Positions 5,545 through 14,151 of a stretch of 64,000 nucleotides of DNA are shown in pieces; position 1 is the first letter of the stretch, and the number at the start of each line of letters is the position of its first letter. Below the pieces are notes generated by a model. It saw nothing but the letters and a program-made list of their open reading frames with translations. It searched no databases and was not told the origin of the DNA. The DNA lies in contig PNAG01000005.1 of the NCBI GenBank assembly GCA_003169845.1, positions 32,491-96,490 of the forward strand. Direction: 5' to 3'. Position numbers and translations under genes: made by a program. Source of the DNA: Candidatus Dormiibacterota bacterium. GTDB taxonomy: Bacteria; Chloroflexota; Dormibacteria; Dormibacterales; Dormibacteraceae.

Positions 5545-7462
5545 TCGGCTTCGCTTTCTTGGCGATACCGCGCGCCTTCAGATCCTTGGCCAGAGCGTCG
5601 ATGGCTTTGGCCTTGCGCGCCGGCCAGTAGGTGGACGTCCAGTAGTTCTTGATCTGCTTGCCGACATCGAGCGGATGGGTGGGAGCCGACTCGGCCAGCT
5701 TGCCGCCTGCGGCGTACGTGAGCTTGCTGTTTGCCTCGGCATAGCAGCTGTACATCTCGTTTTCGACGAACGCCTCGGTGGGCGCCAGCCATTTCAAGCT
5801 CATCTCAAAGCCCTGGGCGATCACTCCATCCATCAACTCCTGTTCGGTAGTCGCCTTGTCGGCGCCTGTGAAGACGTTTCGCATCACGAAGGAGACTCCC
5901 TCGCTGCCCTTGCCGGAAGTGGTCTCGAACTCGCGCAGCGCGAAGTTCTCGCTGACGTGGCCGGTCGTGGTGTGGCCCCAGACCGATCCGCTCTTGCCCT
6001 CGGCGAGAAGGGCGTCGCGTGTGGCAGCGGCCAGGGACTTGGCTCCGCCTGACCTCATGGTCCCCCTGACCCAATCCTCGCTGTCGTCGGGACTGCGACC
6101 GGCGTTGCAGGAGTACAGGATGACGTTGACATTGGACGCCAGCGCCGGTGCGATCGACTTGATGATGGAGGCCGCGTTCGAGCTGGTGACGTCGCCCAGT
6201 CCGCACCAGCTACTGGTCCCATGCGCGAAGACGGCCAGGGTCCGGACCGTCCCTGGCCCCATCCCGGGAGGGAGCAGCCCTTCGGGGCGAGGCGGAGCCT
6301 TGGCGACAGCCTTCGGAAGGAGTGTGCCGAGCTCCTTCACCGTGTCGACCAGCGGATGGTCATCCTGCAGCATGGCCTGCCCGAAGACAATGTTGCCGGC
6401 GGTCACTTTCTTCCCCTTCAGGGCCATCGCGTTCTCTCGCCCGGCCCATGCGGTGGCGGCGCGCCTGGCCTCCTCCGCGGCCTCGGGCATGGCCATGTAG
6501 AAGGCGAGCGCAACCCCCGAGGGGAAGTCCTTCACCAGTCGCTCACCGAGCACCTTCTCCGGGTCCGGTGGCGACGTCTTCTGAGACGTGCCCGCGTCAT
6601 CGCGCTGAATGGCGAGGACGCCTGACCGGGACTGCTGCACCACGTGGGTGAGCTCATGGGTGAGGAGCGTCCGGCCGGGTTCGGTGTCGGGCGCGTAGCG
6701 CCCGCTCCCGAACACCACGTCGCGGCCGACGGTATACGCGCTCGCGTGCCGACTGTTGGCCTGGTCGGCCGCCGCCGAGTCGGTGTGCACGCGCACCCGG
6801 CTGAAGTCGTGGGCGAAACGGGCCTCCATCGAGCGCCGCACTGCCGGCGCGAGCGACGATCCCGGCGACAAGGGCATCGCCGCCGCCAGCACGTGCGGGG
6901 CATGGCCCGTCACATCCGCCGACGAGCGAAAGGTGGGCCCACCAGACCGCGCCGCCACCGCGGCTTCTCGCTCGGCAGGTGAATTTGGGGCGTACCGCCC
7001 TGCACCGAAGACCACATGGCTGCCGGCCGTGAACCCGGAGGCATGGATCGACTGTGCCGACTCTGCAGCCAACCCATCGCTATGCGCGCGCACCGCGCCA
7101 AAGTCTTGGCCAAAGCGATGCTCCATCTCGTCACGCGTCGCCCGCTCGAGGGGGTGCCCGGCAGTCCGCAGCAGCCCATGAACGATTGAAGGGGCCACGG
7201 GGGCTGTCTGACCTGGATCATCTTGGCGTTCGTGGCGGCCGAGTTGAAGATCGTCGTCATGGCGAGATGGGAGGGAGGAGCACGGAGTAAGGCCACAGCG
7301 CTGCAGGATAAGGGCGGTTGCCCGATTACCAGCCCGCGATTGCAGCGATCGCACGTGTTGACCTGGCGCCGGGTTATCAATCCGTGGCCGGCGCACAGGC
7401 GCTGCGGTCGTCTGCAATAGACGGGGATTCAGACGGATCGATTCGCCGGACAGCGATACCAT
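5531..7462 (-). CDS. Twin DUF4157 protein with possible caspase-fold His/Cys C-terminal domain
   Basis: 643 residues. N-terminal SLQSRAGNRATALILQR (about 39-55) is the short motif that usually precedes DUF4157. DUF4157 copy 1 spans about 97-175 (HPLERATRDEMEHRFGQDF...) and has lost the zinc motif. Copy 2 spans about 200-282 and keeps HELTH (269-273) and VVQQ. After a linker, a second region carries FAHGTSSWC (His414) and VILYSCNAG (Cys452), the His/Cys arrangement of caspase-like (clan CD) peptidases. DUF4157 is known from cargo of extracellular contractile injection systems and from polymorphic-toxin proteins. No signal peptide, immunity gene or injection apparatus is visible nearby. The peptidase assignment is inferred from two motifs only. 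Confidence 0.7.
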   Translation of the reverse strand: MVSLSGESIRLNPRLLQTTAAPVRRPRIDNPAPGQHVRSLQSRAGNRATALILQRCGLTPCSSLPSRHDDDLQLGRHERQDDPGQTAPVAPSIVHGLLRTAGHPLERATRDEMEHRFGQDFGAVRAHSDGLAAESAQSIHASGFTAGSHVVFGAGRYAPNSPAEREAAVAARSGGPTFRSSADVTGHAPHVLAAAMPLSPGSSLAPAVRRSMEARFAHDFSRVRVHTDSAAADQANSRHASAYTVGRDVVFGSGRYAPDTEPGRTLLTHELTHVVQQSRSGVLAIQRDDAGTSQKTSPPDPEKVLGERLVKDFPSGVALAFYMAMPEAAEEARRAATAWAGRENAMALKGKKVTAGNIVFGQAMLQDDHPLVDTVKELGTLLPKAVAKAPPRPEGLLPPGMGPGTVRTLAVFAHGTSSWCGLGDVTSSNAASIIKSIAPALASNVNVILYSCNAGRSPDDSEDWVRGTMRSGGAKSLAAATRDALLAEGKSGSVWGHTTTGHVSENFALREFETTSGKGSEGVSFVMRNVFTGADKATTEQELMDGVIAQGFEMSLKWLAPTEAFVENEMYSCYAEANSKLTYAAGGKLAESAPTHPLDVGKQIKNYWTSTYWPARKAKAIDALAKDLKARGIAKKAKPITTP

Positions 7463-7528
7463 CCCTGCTCAGCCTGATTATCGCCGATGAGAGACCGCTC
7501 AGATGGCTCGTAGCCTTGGGGGTAAGCT

Positions 7529-7996
7529 GTGGCCGTGCCGTTCGACGAGCCCGGGATCCAGGTGATCACCTTATCCCTCATTTCCGTGGCGGCAGTGCTG
7601 AGCCTTGTGAGCGTGACGCTGGGCCTGTTTTCCACTCTGACGGGCAAAGATCCCTTGCCCAAACGCATTCGGAGGCTGCTGCGACGGGTGCCGGCGTCGG
7701 CGGAGGATTTTCGCCTCCGAGGCATGAGCCTGACGCTTAACGGCGCGGCGGTGATGCTGATGGCGTCGCTCCTGACCATCTATCTTGTCGGACCGCTGCT
7801 CGCCTTCGGCGGCTGGTCGGGCTATGCTCCGTCCGCCTCGCTGGCGTTTCCGGAGGACACCGTGTTTCTTGTCACCACGGTCGCGGCTCTTGCCGCCATG
7901 GCCTGCTTAATCGGGGCGTACACCTTGAGCGGTCGCGTGCGGTACGTGAGCACCCGGGCCTCGACCGGCGCACAGCCGGGGATGCCGCCGGCGTAA
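7529..7996 (+). CDS. Small membrane protein
   Basis: 155 residues with three hydrophobic segments: about 11-35 (VITLSLISVAAVLSLVSVTL), 72-96 (NGAAVMLMASLLTIYLVGPL) and 112-135 (FLVTTVAALAAMACLIGAYT). A basic loop (KRIRRLLRRVP) follows the first helix, consistent with a cytoplasmic location. Start is GTG at 7529 (MAVPFDEPG), with a G-rich stretch upstream. Transcribed away from the DUF4157 gene, 66 bases apart, so the two share a divergent control region. No family recognised. The 243 bases after it (7997-8239) hold nothing I can identify. Confidence 0.6.
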   Translation: MAVPFDEPGIQVITLSLISVAAVLSLVSVTLGLFSTLTGKDPLPKRIRRLLRRVPASAEDFRLRGMSLTLNGAAVMLMASLLTIYLVGPLLAFGGWSGYAPSASLAFPEDTVFLVTTVAALAAMACLIGAYTLSGRVRYVSTRASTGAQPGMPPA

Positions 7997-8239
7997 AGCT
8001 CCGTCTAAGCGCTCCTACACGCGACGGGCGGCCTGTGCCGGCGCCGACCGCCGCACCCGCCGATCGGCCGGCTACCCGGGGAGCAGCCCGCAGGTCACGT
8101 TGACGACAGTGGGTTGCGGCTCGTGGTGCGCGGTCGAGGACACAAAGCGCGGGATTGAGAGTCACGACTTGGCTTGACTGGGTATTCGTCCGGCCGACCC
8201 CCGGGTTCAGTGCGTTCAGAGCGGGAGCAACTGTGCCGG

Positions 8240-8686
8240 CTAATGTCCGGCTAAGGCACCGGGCTGGGTGCCAACGTGCCGAAACCGAGACAGCGCCGCC
8301 ACCGCGAAGGCGAGTCCACACAGGGTTGGTAGCACTAAGGCAGATGCAGGCTGGATGGGCGGGATTGCCCAAACAGCGAGGTAGTAGATCGTTAGTCCGG
8401 CCACAAGCGCCACGATTCGCGCCCACCATGAAAGACCTCTGGTGGTCACCAATGCGGTGAGTACAACCGCCAAAGCGATGGTGAACGGACCGATGCTCAG
8501 AGCCGCCACCCAGCTAAACGCAATGATCACCGCGCACGCCATGGCGCCGGCAGTCAACGCAACGTTAGGACTCTTGGACACCAGACTCCAAATTCCTAAT
8601 CCCAATCCAGTCGCCATGGCGAGCCAAAGGAAAACCGCGAGTAACGCCCAGCTCATCTCGCGACAGCCTATGCTCTTTGAAGGCAA
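8240..8686 (-). CDS. Integral membrane protein, four or five helices
   Basis: 148 residues, almost entirely hydrophobic: WALLAVFLWLAMATGLGLGI, LTAGAMACAVIIAFSWVAAL, IGPFTIALAVVLTALVTT, WARIVALVAGLTIYYLAVWA and ASALVLPTLCGLAFAVAAL. It ends in a short basic tail. The ATG at 8656 (MSWALL) may be the true start rather than 8686, since the first ten residues are polar and unlike the rest. Monocistronic and divergent from the NmrA-like gene. Function unknown. Confidence 0.55.
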   Translation of the reverse strand: MPSKSIGCREMSWALLAVFLWLAMATGLGLGIWSLVSKSPNVALTAGAMACAVIIAFSWVAALSIGPFTIALAVVLTALVTTRGLSWWARIVALVAGLTIYYLAVWAIPPIQPASALVLPTLCGLAFAVAALSRFRHVGTQPGALAGH

Positions 8687-8775
8687 CCTAAACTCTTGTG
8701 CACATGCATCCGCACCCCGGCGAATGAGGTGCCTCGGAATACCTGGTCGCTCCCCGGGGTAAGAGCACGACAGCG

Positions 8776-9657
8776 ATGATCCTGGTCACTGGCGCCACGG
8801 GGCTGAACGGAACCGAGCTCGTCCGCCGGCTATCCGCGAAGGGGATCCCTTCCCGGGCCCTCGTGCGAAACCTCGCGAAGGCGCAGGCTCTGGTAGCCCT
8901 GCCCAATGTCGAAGTCGTGGAAGGCGACATGGCCCGGCCAGCCTCGCTCACCGCAGCGCTTCGGGGAGTCGAGCGCGCGATGCTCATCTCGTCCTCAGAC
9001 CCCGCGATGCTCGACGTTCAGTCGAGCTTCATCGACGCGGCAAAGAAAGCAGGGGTCCAGCACGTGGTCAAGCTCTCCGGGATCATTCCCGAGCTCGACT
9101 CCCCTTTTCGCTTCGCGCGGATGCACGCCGAGATCGAGCAGAGGCTCGAGGCTTCTGGCGTGGCGTACACCCACCTTCGAGCAGGCGAGTTCATGCCCTC
9201 CTACTTTCGGCAGGTCCCGTCGATCGTCGCCAGGGGCATCCTGGCACTGCCCATGGCGGACGCCAGGATCGCCTGCGTCGACATCGGCGATCTCGCCGAG
9301 GTTGCCATTGCGGTCTTGACGACCTCCGGCCACGAAGGCAAGATCTACCCTCTCACGGGTCCAGAGGCTCTGACCATGGCGGAGGTCGCTGTGAAGTTGT
9401 CAGCGGCTACCGGAAAGTCCATCCGCTACGTCGACGTTCCTCCCGACGAAGCCAGGCACGCGCGACTGGCGGCGGGGCTGCCGCCCTACCTCGCGGAAGG
9501 CCTCGACGAGCTGTTTGCCGAGCGACGGAAGGGCAAGGAGTCCAGGGTGTGGCCGACGATCAAGGAAGTCTTCGGGTTGCAGCCGACCAGCTTTGATGAG
9601 TTCGCACGCCGCAACGCAGCGATCTTCCGCGGTGAGCAGCCGGCCACGAGGGTTTAG
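8776..9657 (+). CDS. NmrA-like NAD(P)-binding reductase / regulator
   Basis: 293 residues. The Rossmann start MILVTGATGLNGTELVRRLS has the GxxGxxG dinucleotide-binding loop. It is followed by SRALVRNLAKAQAL (basic residues that favour NADP), VEVVEGDMARPASL and VQHVVKLSGI, and YTHLRAGEFMPSYF in the substrate region. This is the atypical SDR group with NmrA-like and azoreductase-like members, which reduce small quinones or sense redox state. The active-site YxxxK is not obvious, as in NmrA regulators. Its stop overlaps the stop of the convergent MbfA-like gene by three bases. Confidence 0.8.
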   Translation: MILVTGATGLNGTELVRRLSAKGIPSRALVRNLAKAQALVALPNVEVVEGDMARPASLTAALRGVERAMLISSSDPAMLDVQSSFIDAAKKAGVQHVVKLSGIIPELDSPFRFARMHAEIEQRLEASGVAYTHLRAGEFMPSYFRQVPSIVARGILALPMADARIACVDIGDLAEVAIAVLTTSGHEGKIYPLTGPEALTMAEVAVKLSAATGKSIRYVDVPPDEARHARLAAGLPPYLAEGLDELFAERRKGKESRVWPTIKEVFGLQPTSFDEFARRNAAIFRGEQPATRV

Positions 9658-10814
9658 CCTCCCGAGACTTTGAGCACCAATCCCAGGGCATAGGTCGCGC
9701 CGCCGACGATGACTCCGGCGAGCGTCATCTCAAGGCCGGCGGACCACCACTTGCGCAGCGTGAACAGCGATTTGGCGGCGCCCACCAGGAAATGGGCGAT
9801 GAGCGAGACGATCGCGGCCACCAGCACCGCCGTGGTACCGCGCAGGAAAAAGAACGGGATCACCGGCACCATCGCGCCGATGAACGTGCTGATTCCGGCG
9901 GCGAGCGCGGACTGCACGGGATTACCTCCCGCCTCGGTCCCGCCCAGCTCCTCCGTGGCAAGGACCTTGAGCATCGCTTCCGGGTTCTCCGCCAGCTTCT
10001 TCGCGAGCTCGTCCGCGAACGCCGCGTCCAGGCCCTTGAGCTGGTAGAACAGCGACAGCTCCTCCCTCTCCTCCTCCGGGTGCTCCTCGATCTCACGGCG
10101 CTCCTGCGCGACGTTGGCCGCCACGACCTCCGACTCGGAGCGATCGGCGAGGAACGCGCCCGTGGCCATGGAAAGCGCCGACGCGACGGCGCCTGACAGC
10201 CCGGCCGTGAGGACGAAGCTCGATCCACCGGTCGCGCCAGACACGCCGGCAACGATTCCGAACACTGCCGCGAGACCGTCGTTGGCGCCGTAGATCGCGC
10301 CCGAGATCCAGCCCGAGCCGGTGCGGTGCCAGGTCTCGCGGCCGAGGATCCGGTTCAGCTTGCCCTCGGCGCCGGAAGAAGGTGGCTCGCCGCCGCCATG
10401 CGTCGCCTGGATGGCGTCCAGCGTCCTCGAATGGCCCTGTTCCTCGGTGCGAATTGAAGCGAGCACCACGTCCGTTTCGGCGTCGCCAGTGGGCCGCTTG
10501 TAGCGGTCGGTGATCTCGACCTGCTCGTTGGACTCCATGTGCGCGAGCATCCTCATCACGGGGGCGAAGCGCGCCTGCAGGCGAAGCCACGTCGAAACGC
10601 GGACCGTGGATGGATCGGGGATCGGCTGCCCCAACTCGCGCAATCGCTTCTCGATTCGCTCACGATGACGAGCCTCACCATCGGCTATCTCGCGGATAAC
10701 CTGTGCCCGCCGCGGGTCGCGCATCCGCCCGGCGAGGATCGTGTAGACGGCGCGGGCTTCGACCTCGCCGCGCCACGCCTCCAGCAGCCGGGCCACGGCC
10801 TCGTCGGATCGCAC
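9654..10814 (-). CDS. MbfA-like ferritin-domain / VIT1 iron exporter
   Basis: 386 residues in two parts. The N-terminal half (about 1-145) is a rubrerythrin/ferritin-like four-helix bundle with metal-ligand patterns E17-V-E, DGEARH (ExxH near 47-50), HMESNEQVE and EEQGHSRTL. The C-terminal half (about 165-386) is a VIT1/CCC1 transporter: GAIYGANDGLAAVFGIVAGV, ATGAFLADRSESEV, and a membrane end (IPFFFLRGTTAVLVAAIVSL, GVIVGGATYALG). This architecture is that of membrane-bound ferritin A, an iron or manganese exporter that protects against metal and peroxide stress. It is the last gene of a minus-strand operon, 13 bases after the ABM gene. Confidence 0.85.
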   Translation of the reverse strand: MRSDEAVARLLEAWRGEVEARAVYTILAGRMRDPRRAQVIREIADGEARHRERIEKRLRELGQPIPDPSTVRVSTWLRLQARFAPVMRMLAHMESNEQVEITDRYKRPTGDAETDVVLASIRTEEQGHSRTLDAIQATHGGGEPPSSGAEGKLNRILGRETWHRTGSGWISGAIYGANDGLAAVFGIVAGVSGATGGSSFVLTAGLSGAVASALSMATGAFLADRSESEVVAANVAQERREIEEHPEEEREELSLFYQLKGLDAAFADELAKKLAENPEAMLKVLATEELGGTEAGGNPVQSALAAGISTFIGAMVPVIPFFFLRGTTAVLVAAIVSLIAHFLVGAAKSLFTLRKWWSAGLEMTLAGVIVGGATYALGLVLKVSGG

Positions 10815-10827
10815 GGCCGAGCTCTGC

Positions 10828-11118
10828 TCAGCCGAGATGCGACACCACCTTGCCCACGCGCGAATCTTCGAGCTTCACATTCAGGCCCGACAGGTGAGTC
10901 CCCACCCACTCGCCGCTCTTCTGGATGACCTTCTCCAGTGTCTCCTCGTCCTGGCACGCCGTCATGGAGACCAGCTCGTTGTCGGCGGTTGCGACGAGGT
11001 GGTAGCTGAGGAACCCAGGCTCGTTTCGCAAATGATCGGCCCAGCCGTCGTCGACCATGGTCACGACCTCATCGCGCTGGGCGGGATCGACCCGATATCT
11101 CCTGATGCTCATGAACAT
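10828..11118 (-). CDS. ABM-like small protein
   Basis: 96 residues: MFMSIRRYRVDPAQRDEVVT, then EPGFLSYHLVATADNELVSMTACQDEE and a C-terminal GLNVKLEDSRVGKVVSHLG. The strand-helix-strand order with 'EPGFxSY' is typical of antibiotic-biosynthesis-monooxygenase-like dimeric barrels. In this operon it sits between an MFS exporter and an iron exporter, which fits a stress or detoxification role, but the ligand is unknown. Start ATG 11118 has a purine-rich GAGGAGA upstream on its strand. Confidence 0.7.
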   Translation of the reverse strand: MFMSIRRYRVDPAQRDEVVTMVDDGWADHLRNEPGFLSYHLVATADNELVSMTACQDEETLEKVIQKSGEWVGTHLSGLNVKLEDSRVGKVVSHLG

Positions 11119-11190
11119 TCGCGTTTCTCCTCGTGTGCCGGCAGATGGCCAGGGTCATGCAAAGTCTGCCTTAGTCGAAAACCCAGCACC

Positions 11191-12792
11191 TTAGAGGTCA
11201 TATTCCGGCAACTCGACCGCGATCAGGTGCGAGGTCTCCGCTGGCGCCGTCGTATAGGACTCGGCTTCCTCCTCGTACACCTGGTCGGTTCGCGTCAGCC
11301 GGTCCGCGTGCTGTCTCAAGTGCTCGTCCCACGACGGCACGACGTATAGCTCGACGAAGTGGTGAGGTGTCTCCCCATCCCTGAAAAGACCCCAATTGGT
11401 CGCTCCGGTGCGCAGGCGCGAGAGTCGTACGCGTGCCATCGCGCGCAAAAACGCCTCCTCCTTGTCCGTCGCGACCGTGTAGACGGTGTTGACGACAACC
11501 GGGCCGTCTTGCGGATCGGCATCCACCGCCAGCCGTGGCTCGCTCCAGTATTCGACCGTGGTGCGGTCCATGCCGCTGGTGTCGATGAGCGGCCAGATCC
11601 GCATGGTTGCGACCCCGACGAGCATCGCCGCGGCGGCGATGAGAAACGTGGGCACGATTCCGGCGGGCTCGGCAATGACTCCCCAGAGGAGGGCGCCGAA
11701 ACCCTGCGCCCCGAACAGAACCATCTGATACACGGACAGGCCGCGGCCGCGCACCCACGCGGGAAGGAAGAGCTGGAGCTCGGCGTTGATCGTCGAGAGG
11801 ACCGCGATCCACGCCACGCCGGCCGGCAGAAGAACGACCAGGATCACGATCGAGTTGCCAATCAGAACCACGGCAGCGAGCACCAGCGCGTACACGACTC
11901 CGCTTGCCGCCAGCAGTGCGTTGATCGAAAGCCGTGCGCGGGCCTGGGGAAGGATGAGCGCGCCTGCGATGGCGCCGGCTCCCATTACACCGAGCAGCAG
12001 GCCGTACCCGTCGGCTCCGAGCCCAAGGCGCTGGGTCGCGACGAGCGGGAGCAGCGCCCACAGCGCGCTGGCCGGCACCAGGAACAGGGCCGAACGCCAG
12101 AGGATGCGGCGCACGACCGGCGCGTACCGGATGTACCGGCCGCCCGCGCGCAGGGCTGATACGAATCCCTCGGCGACCTTAGGTGTCGATCCGGCCGGTG
12201 GGCGCCACGTCACCAGCACCAGGAGGAACACGAGGTACATCGCGACGTTGACGGCGAAGACGGCGCCCACGCCCGCTCTGGCGATCACGACGCCCGCGAT
12301 CGCCGGCCCCACGGCCCTCGCCAGGTTGATGCTGATCGAGGCGAGCGCCGAAGCCGAATGCAGCTGGGCGCGCGGCACGAGGTCGGGGACGAGCGACTGA
12401 TACGCCGGCACCGTGAGCACAGACCCGGAGCCGATCAAGAACGTGAACGTGAGCAGGAGCGCGGGAGGCATCTGGCCAGCGATGGTCAGGGCGGCGAGCG
12501 CCACCCCGGCCACGACGAGAAAGGCCTGCACGGCGATCATCAGGCGGCGACGGTCGAAAGTATCGGCGAGCACTCCACCGACGATTCCGAACAGCATGTC
12601 GGGCAGGTAGTCGGCGGTCTGGACCAGCGCGACCAGGATCGAGGCATGCGGCTGGTTGACGAGCAGCCACTGGGCGCCGACCGTCTGCATCCAGGTGGCG
12701 ACGTTGCTGACGAGGACCGCGAGCCAGAGCGCGCGAAATACCCCGATGCGAAGGGGCGCCCAGGTCGAAACGGTCGTGCTCGAAGCGCTCAT
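11191..12792 (-). CDS. MFS_3 family exporter with C-terminal barrel domain
   Basis: 533 residues. About 1-420 are twelve membrane helices of the MFS_3 (EntS-like, PF05977) type, with ADTFDRRRLM as the conserved loop 2-3 motif and SLVPDLVPRAQLHSASALAS in the helix 4-5 region. The last ~95 residues (VVVNTVYTVATDKEEAFLRA..., WGLFRDGETPHHFVELYVVP, HLRQHADR) form the soluble domain normal for this family. Members export siderophores or small hydrophobic compounds. It starts 14 bases after DUF2087 and belongs to the same minus-strand operon. Confidence 0.85.
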   Translation of the reverse strand: MSASSTTVSTWAPLRIGVFRALWLAVLVSNVATWMQTVGAQWLLVNQPHASILVALVQTADYLPDMLFGIVGGVLADTFDRRRLMIAVQAFLVVAGVALAALTIAGQMPPALLLTFTFLIGSGSVLTVPAYQSLVPDLVPRAQLHSASALASISINLARAVGPAIAGVVIARAGVGAVFAVNVAMYLVFLLVLVTWRPPAGSTPKVAEGFVSALRAGGRYIRYAPVVRRILWRSALFLVPASALWALLPLVATQRLGLGADGYGLLLGVMGAGAIAGALILPQARARLSINALLAASGVVYALVLAAVVLIGNSIVILVVLLPAGVAWIAVLSTINAELQLFLPAWVRGRGLSVYQMVLFGAQGFGALLWGVIAEPAGIVPTFLIAAAAMLVGVATMRIWPLIDTSGMDRTTVEYWSEPRLAVDADPQDGPVVVNTVYTVATDKEEAFLRAMARVRLSRLRTGATNWGLFRDGETPHHFVELYVVPSWDEHLRQHADRLTRTDQVYEEEAESYTTAPAETSHLIAVELPEYDL

Positions 12793-12806
12793 CGGGCGTA
12801 ATGAGC

Positions 12807-13115
12807 TTAAGGCTCTTCCGTTTGTGGTCCGCCGGCGCTGGGCCAGTCCGCTGGATCGTGGCCGACGTAGGGCACGGTCCCGGTTCGCCAGTAGATCCCA
12901 CGCTGCCGCTGCATCAGCTCCTCATCGACGAGGTAGCGCCGCAGCGTTGCAAAATCTGGGTGCCGCCGCGAGATGATCCGGTTGACGTCAGCCTCCTCGT
13001 AGCGCGTACCAGGCTGGAAATCCTCGACGAGCCAGCGCAGGACGGCGAGCCTCTTTTTGTGCTGCGCAGGAACGCTGATCAGGTGATCCCCGGCGTCGAC
13101 GAAATTCTCGCGCAC
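12807..13115 (-). CDS. DUF2087 domain protein
   Basis: 102 residues from a GTG start at 13115, 19 bases after the methyltransferase stop. The sequence VPAQHKKRLAVLRWLVEDFQ...GTRYEEADVNRIISRRHPDFATLRRYLVDEELMQRQRGIYWR is the DUF2087 signature, a winged-helix-like module usually found alone or at the end of ArsR-type regulators. It probably acts as a small DNA-binding protein. The frame is open further upstream through the antisense-free overlap with the methyltransferase, but those residues are not protein-like, so the GTG is preferred. Confidence 0.75.
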   Translation of the reverse strand: MRENFVDAGDHLISVPAQHKKRLAVLRWLVEDFQPGTRYEEADVNRIISRRHPDFATLRRYLVDEELMQRQRGIYWRTGTVPYVGHDPADWPSAGGPQTEEP

Positions 13116-13134
13116 GCGGGCGTCGTAATCCGGG

Positions 13135-13893
13135 TTAGGTGTCGGCGACAAAGCAGCCTGCCACCTGCGGCACCCGGAACACGCCTTCAGCCCTGATGAT
13201 CTCGTCGATTCGCGGGCGCATTGCGGTTTCGAGCTCCGGGTCATCCCGCATAGAACGCCAGTAGCGGAGGGCGGGCTCGGCCTCGGGAAACCTGAATGCG
13301 CTGTGGAAGATCTCAACTCGAACGTCCGGAAATATCTCTCGCACGCGTTCGACATCCTCAAGCTTGAAGGGCGACGAATGTGTGAGCGTGTCAGGACTTC
13401 CAAGGTCCGAAGCCGCCAGTCTGGCAATCTCGTACATACGGGCGTTGTTCTGTGCGCCGTTGGTCGCGATCACCACCCGGCCGCCTGGCCGTACGATCCG
13501 GCGAAGCTCGCGCATTGCCAGCCTCTGGTCAGGGACGTGATACAGGACGTGGTTGCACACGGCTCGGTCGCAAATCGCGTCAGGAAGCGGGATGGCTTGC
13601 GCGTCTCCAAGGATCGAGAGGCAGGTGTTCTTGATCTCTTGTGCCATTCCGGGCGAGCGGTCGATTGCGATCACTCTGGCGCCTCGCTCCATGAAGAGCG
13701 GGTGGTAGATGCCGCGACCGCTGCCGACGTCCACCACGGTCATGCCCGGCCGGATGTTCATAAGGTCCGTGGCCCACTCGAGAAAGCTGACCGGGCTTTC
13801 TCCATATCGCTGGTGCGTTTCCTGCCGGATCCGGAGTTTCTGCGTGTCGGAGTACTGGTCCGCGAGTCGTTCAGGGCTCGTGTAGCGGTCCAT
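13135..13893 (-). CDS. Class I SAM-dependent methyltransferase
   Basis: 252 residues. SAM-binding motif I is TVVDVGSGRGIYHPLF (about 55-70), then VIAIDRSPGM (acidic residue binding the ribose), LGDAQAIPLPDAICDRAVCN (motif II, methyltransferase 11 type) and VRPGGRVVIATNG (motif III). The substrate is not predictable; the C-terminal part (FPDVRVEIFHSAFRFPEAEP) is a cap typical of small-molecule enzymes. First gene of the five-gene minus-strand operon methyltransferase, DUF2087, MFS, ABM, MbfA. The upstream gap to the next gene is 33 bases, so the operon may extend to the SHOCT pair. Confidence 0.85.
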   Translation of the reverse strand: MDRYTSPERLADQYSDTQKLRIRQETHQRYGESPVSFLEWATDLMNIRPGMTVVDVGSGRGIYHPLFMERGARVIAIDRSPGMAQEIKNTCLSILGDAQAIPLPDAICDRAVCNHVLYHVPDQRLAMRELRRIVRPGGRVVIATNGAQNNARMYEIARLAASDLGSPDTLTHSSPFKLEDVERVREIFPDVRVEIFHSAFRFPEAEPALRYWRSMRDDPELETAMRPRIDEIIRAEGVFRVPQVAGCFVADT

Positions 13894-13926
13894 CCGCTCG
13901 AGTTTGAGACAAGAGAGCCGGCGAGA

Positions 13927-14151
13927 TTACATACCGCCGAATCCGCCGAATCCGCCGGGTCGTGCGCCCGGTCCATTTCCTGGTCGATTGAATCCAGGGC
14001 CGATCCGACCACGCCAGTGCTGCTGCGGCTGTGTCAGGCGCGTCTGCGCGGTCGGTGCGGTGCGGTAGGCGACCACGGCAGTGCCCGCGCCGAGAGCTGC
14101 GCCGGCGACCAGAAGGGCTCCAGCGATGATGCCCAGGGTTCGCTGCTTCAC
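13927..14151 (-). CDS. Small exported protein with Gly-rich tail
   Basis: 74 residues. An N-terminal hydrophobic segment, MKQRTLGIIAGALLVAGAAL plus GAGTAVVAY, serves as signal or anchor. The remaining ~45 residues are Pro/Gly/Arg/Gln-rich and end in GGFGGFGGM, likely disordered outside the membrane. Its ATG overlaps the stop of the SHOCT gene as ATGA (14148-14151), so the two are translationally coupled. Family unknown. Confidence 0.65.
   Translation of the reverse strand: MKQRTLGIIAGALLVAGAALGAGTAVVAYRTAPTAQTRLTQPQQHWRGRIGPGFNRPGNGPGARPGGFGGFGGM

Noticed and set aside
7997-8239. Possible RNA gene in the gap between two membrane proteins
   Set aside because: No tRNA-like fold, promoter-terminator pair or known motif could be recognised by eye.
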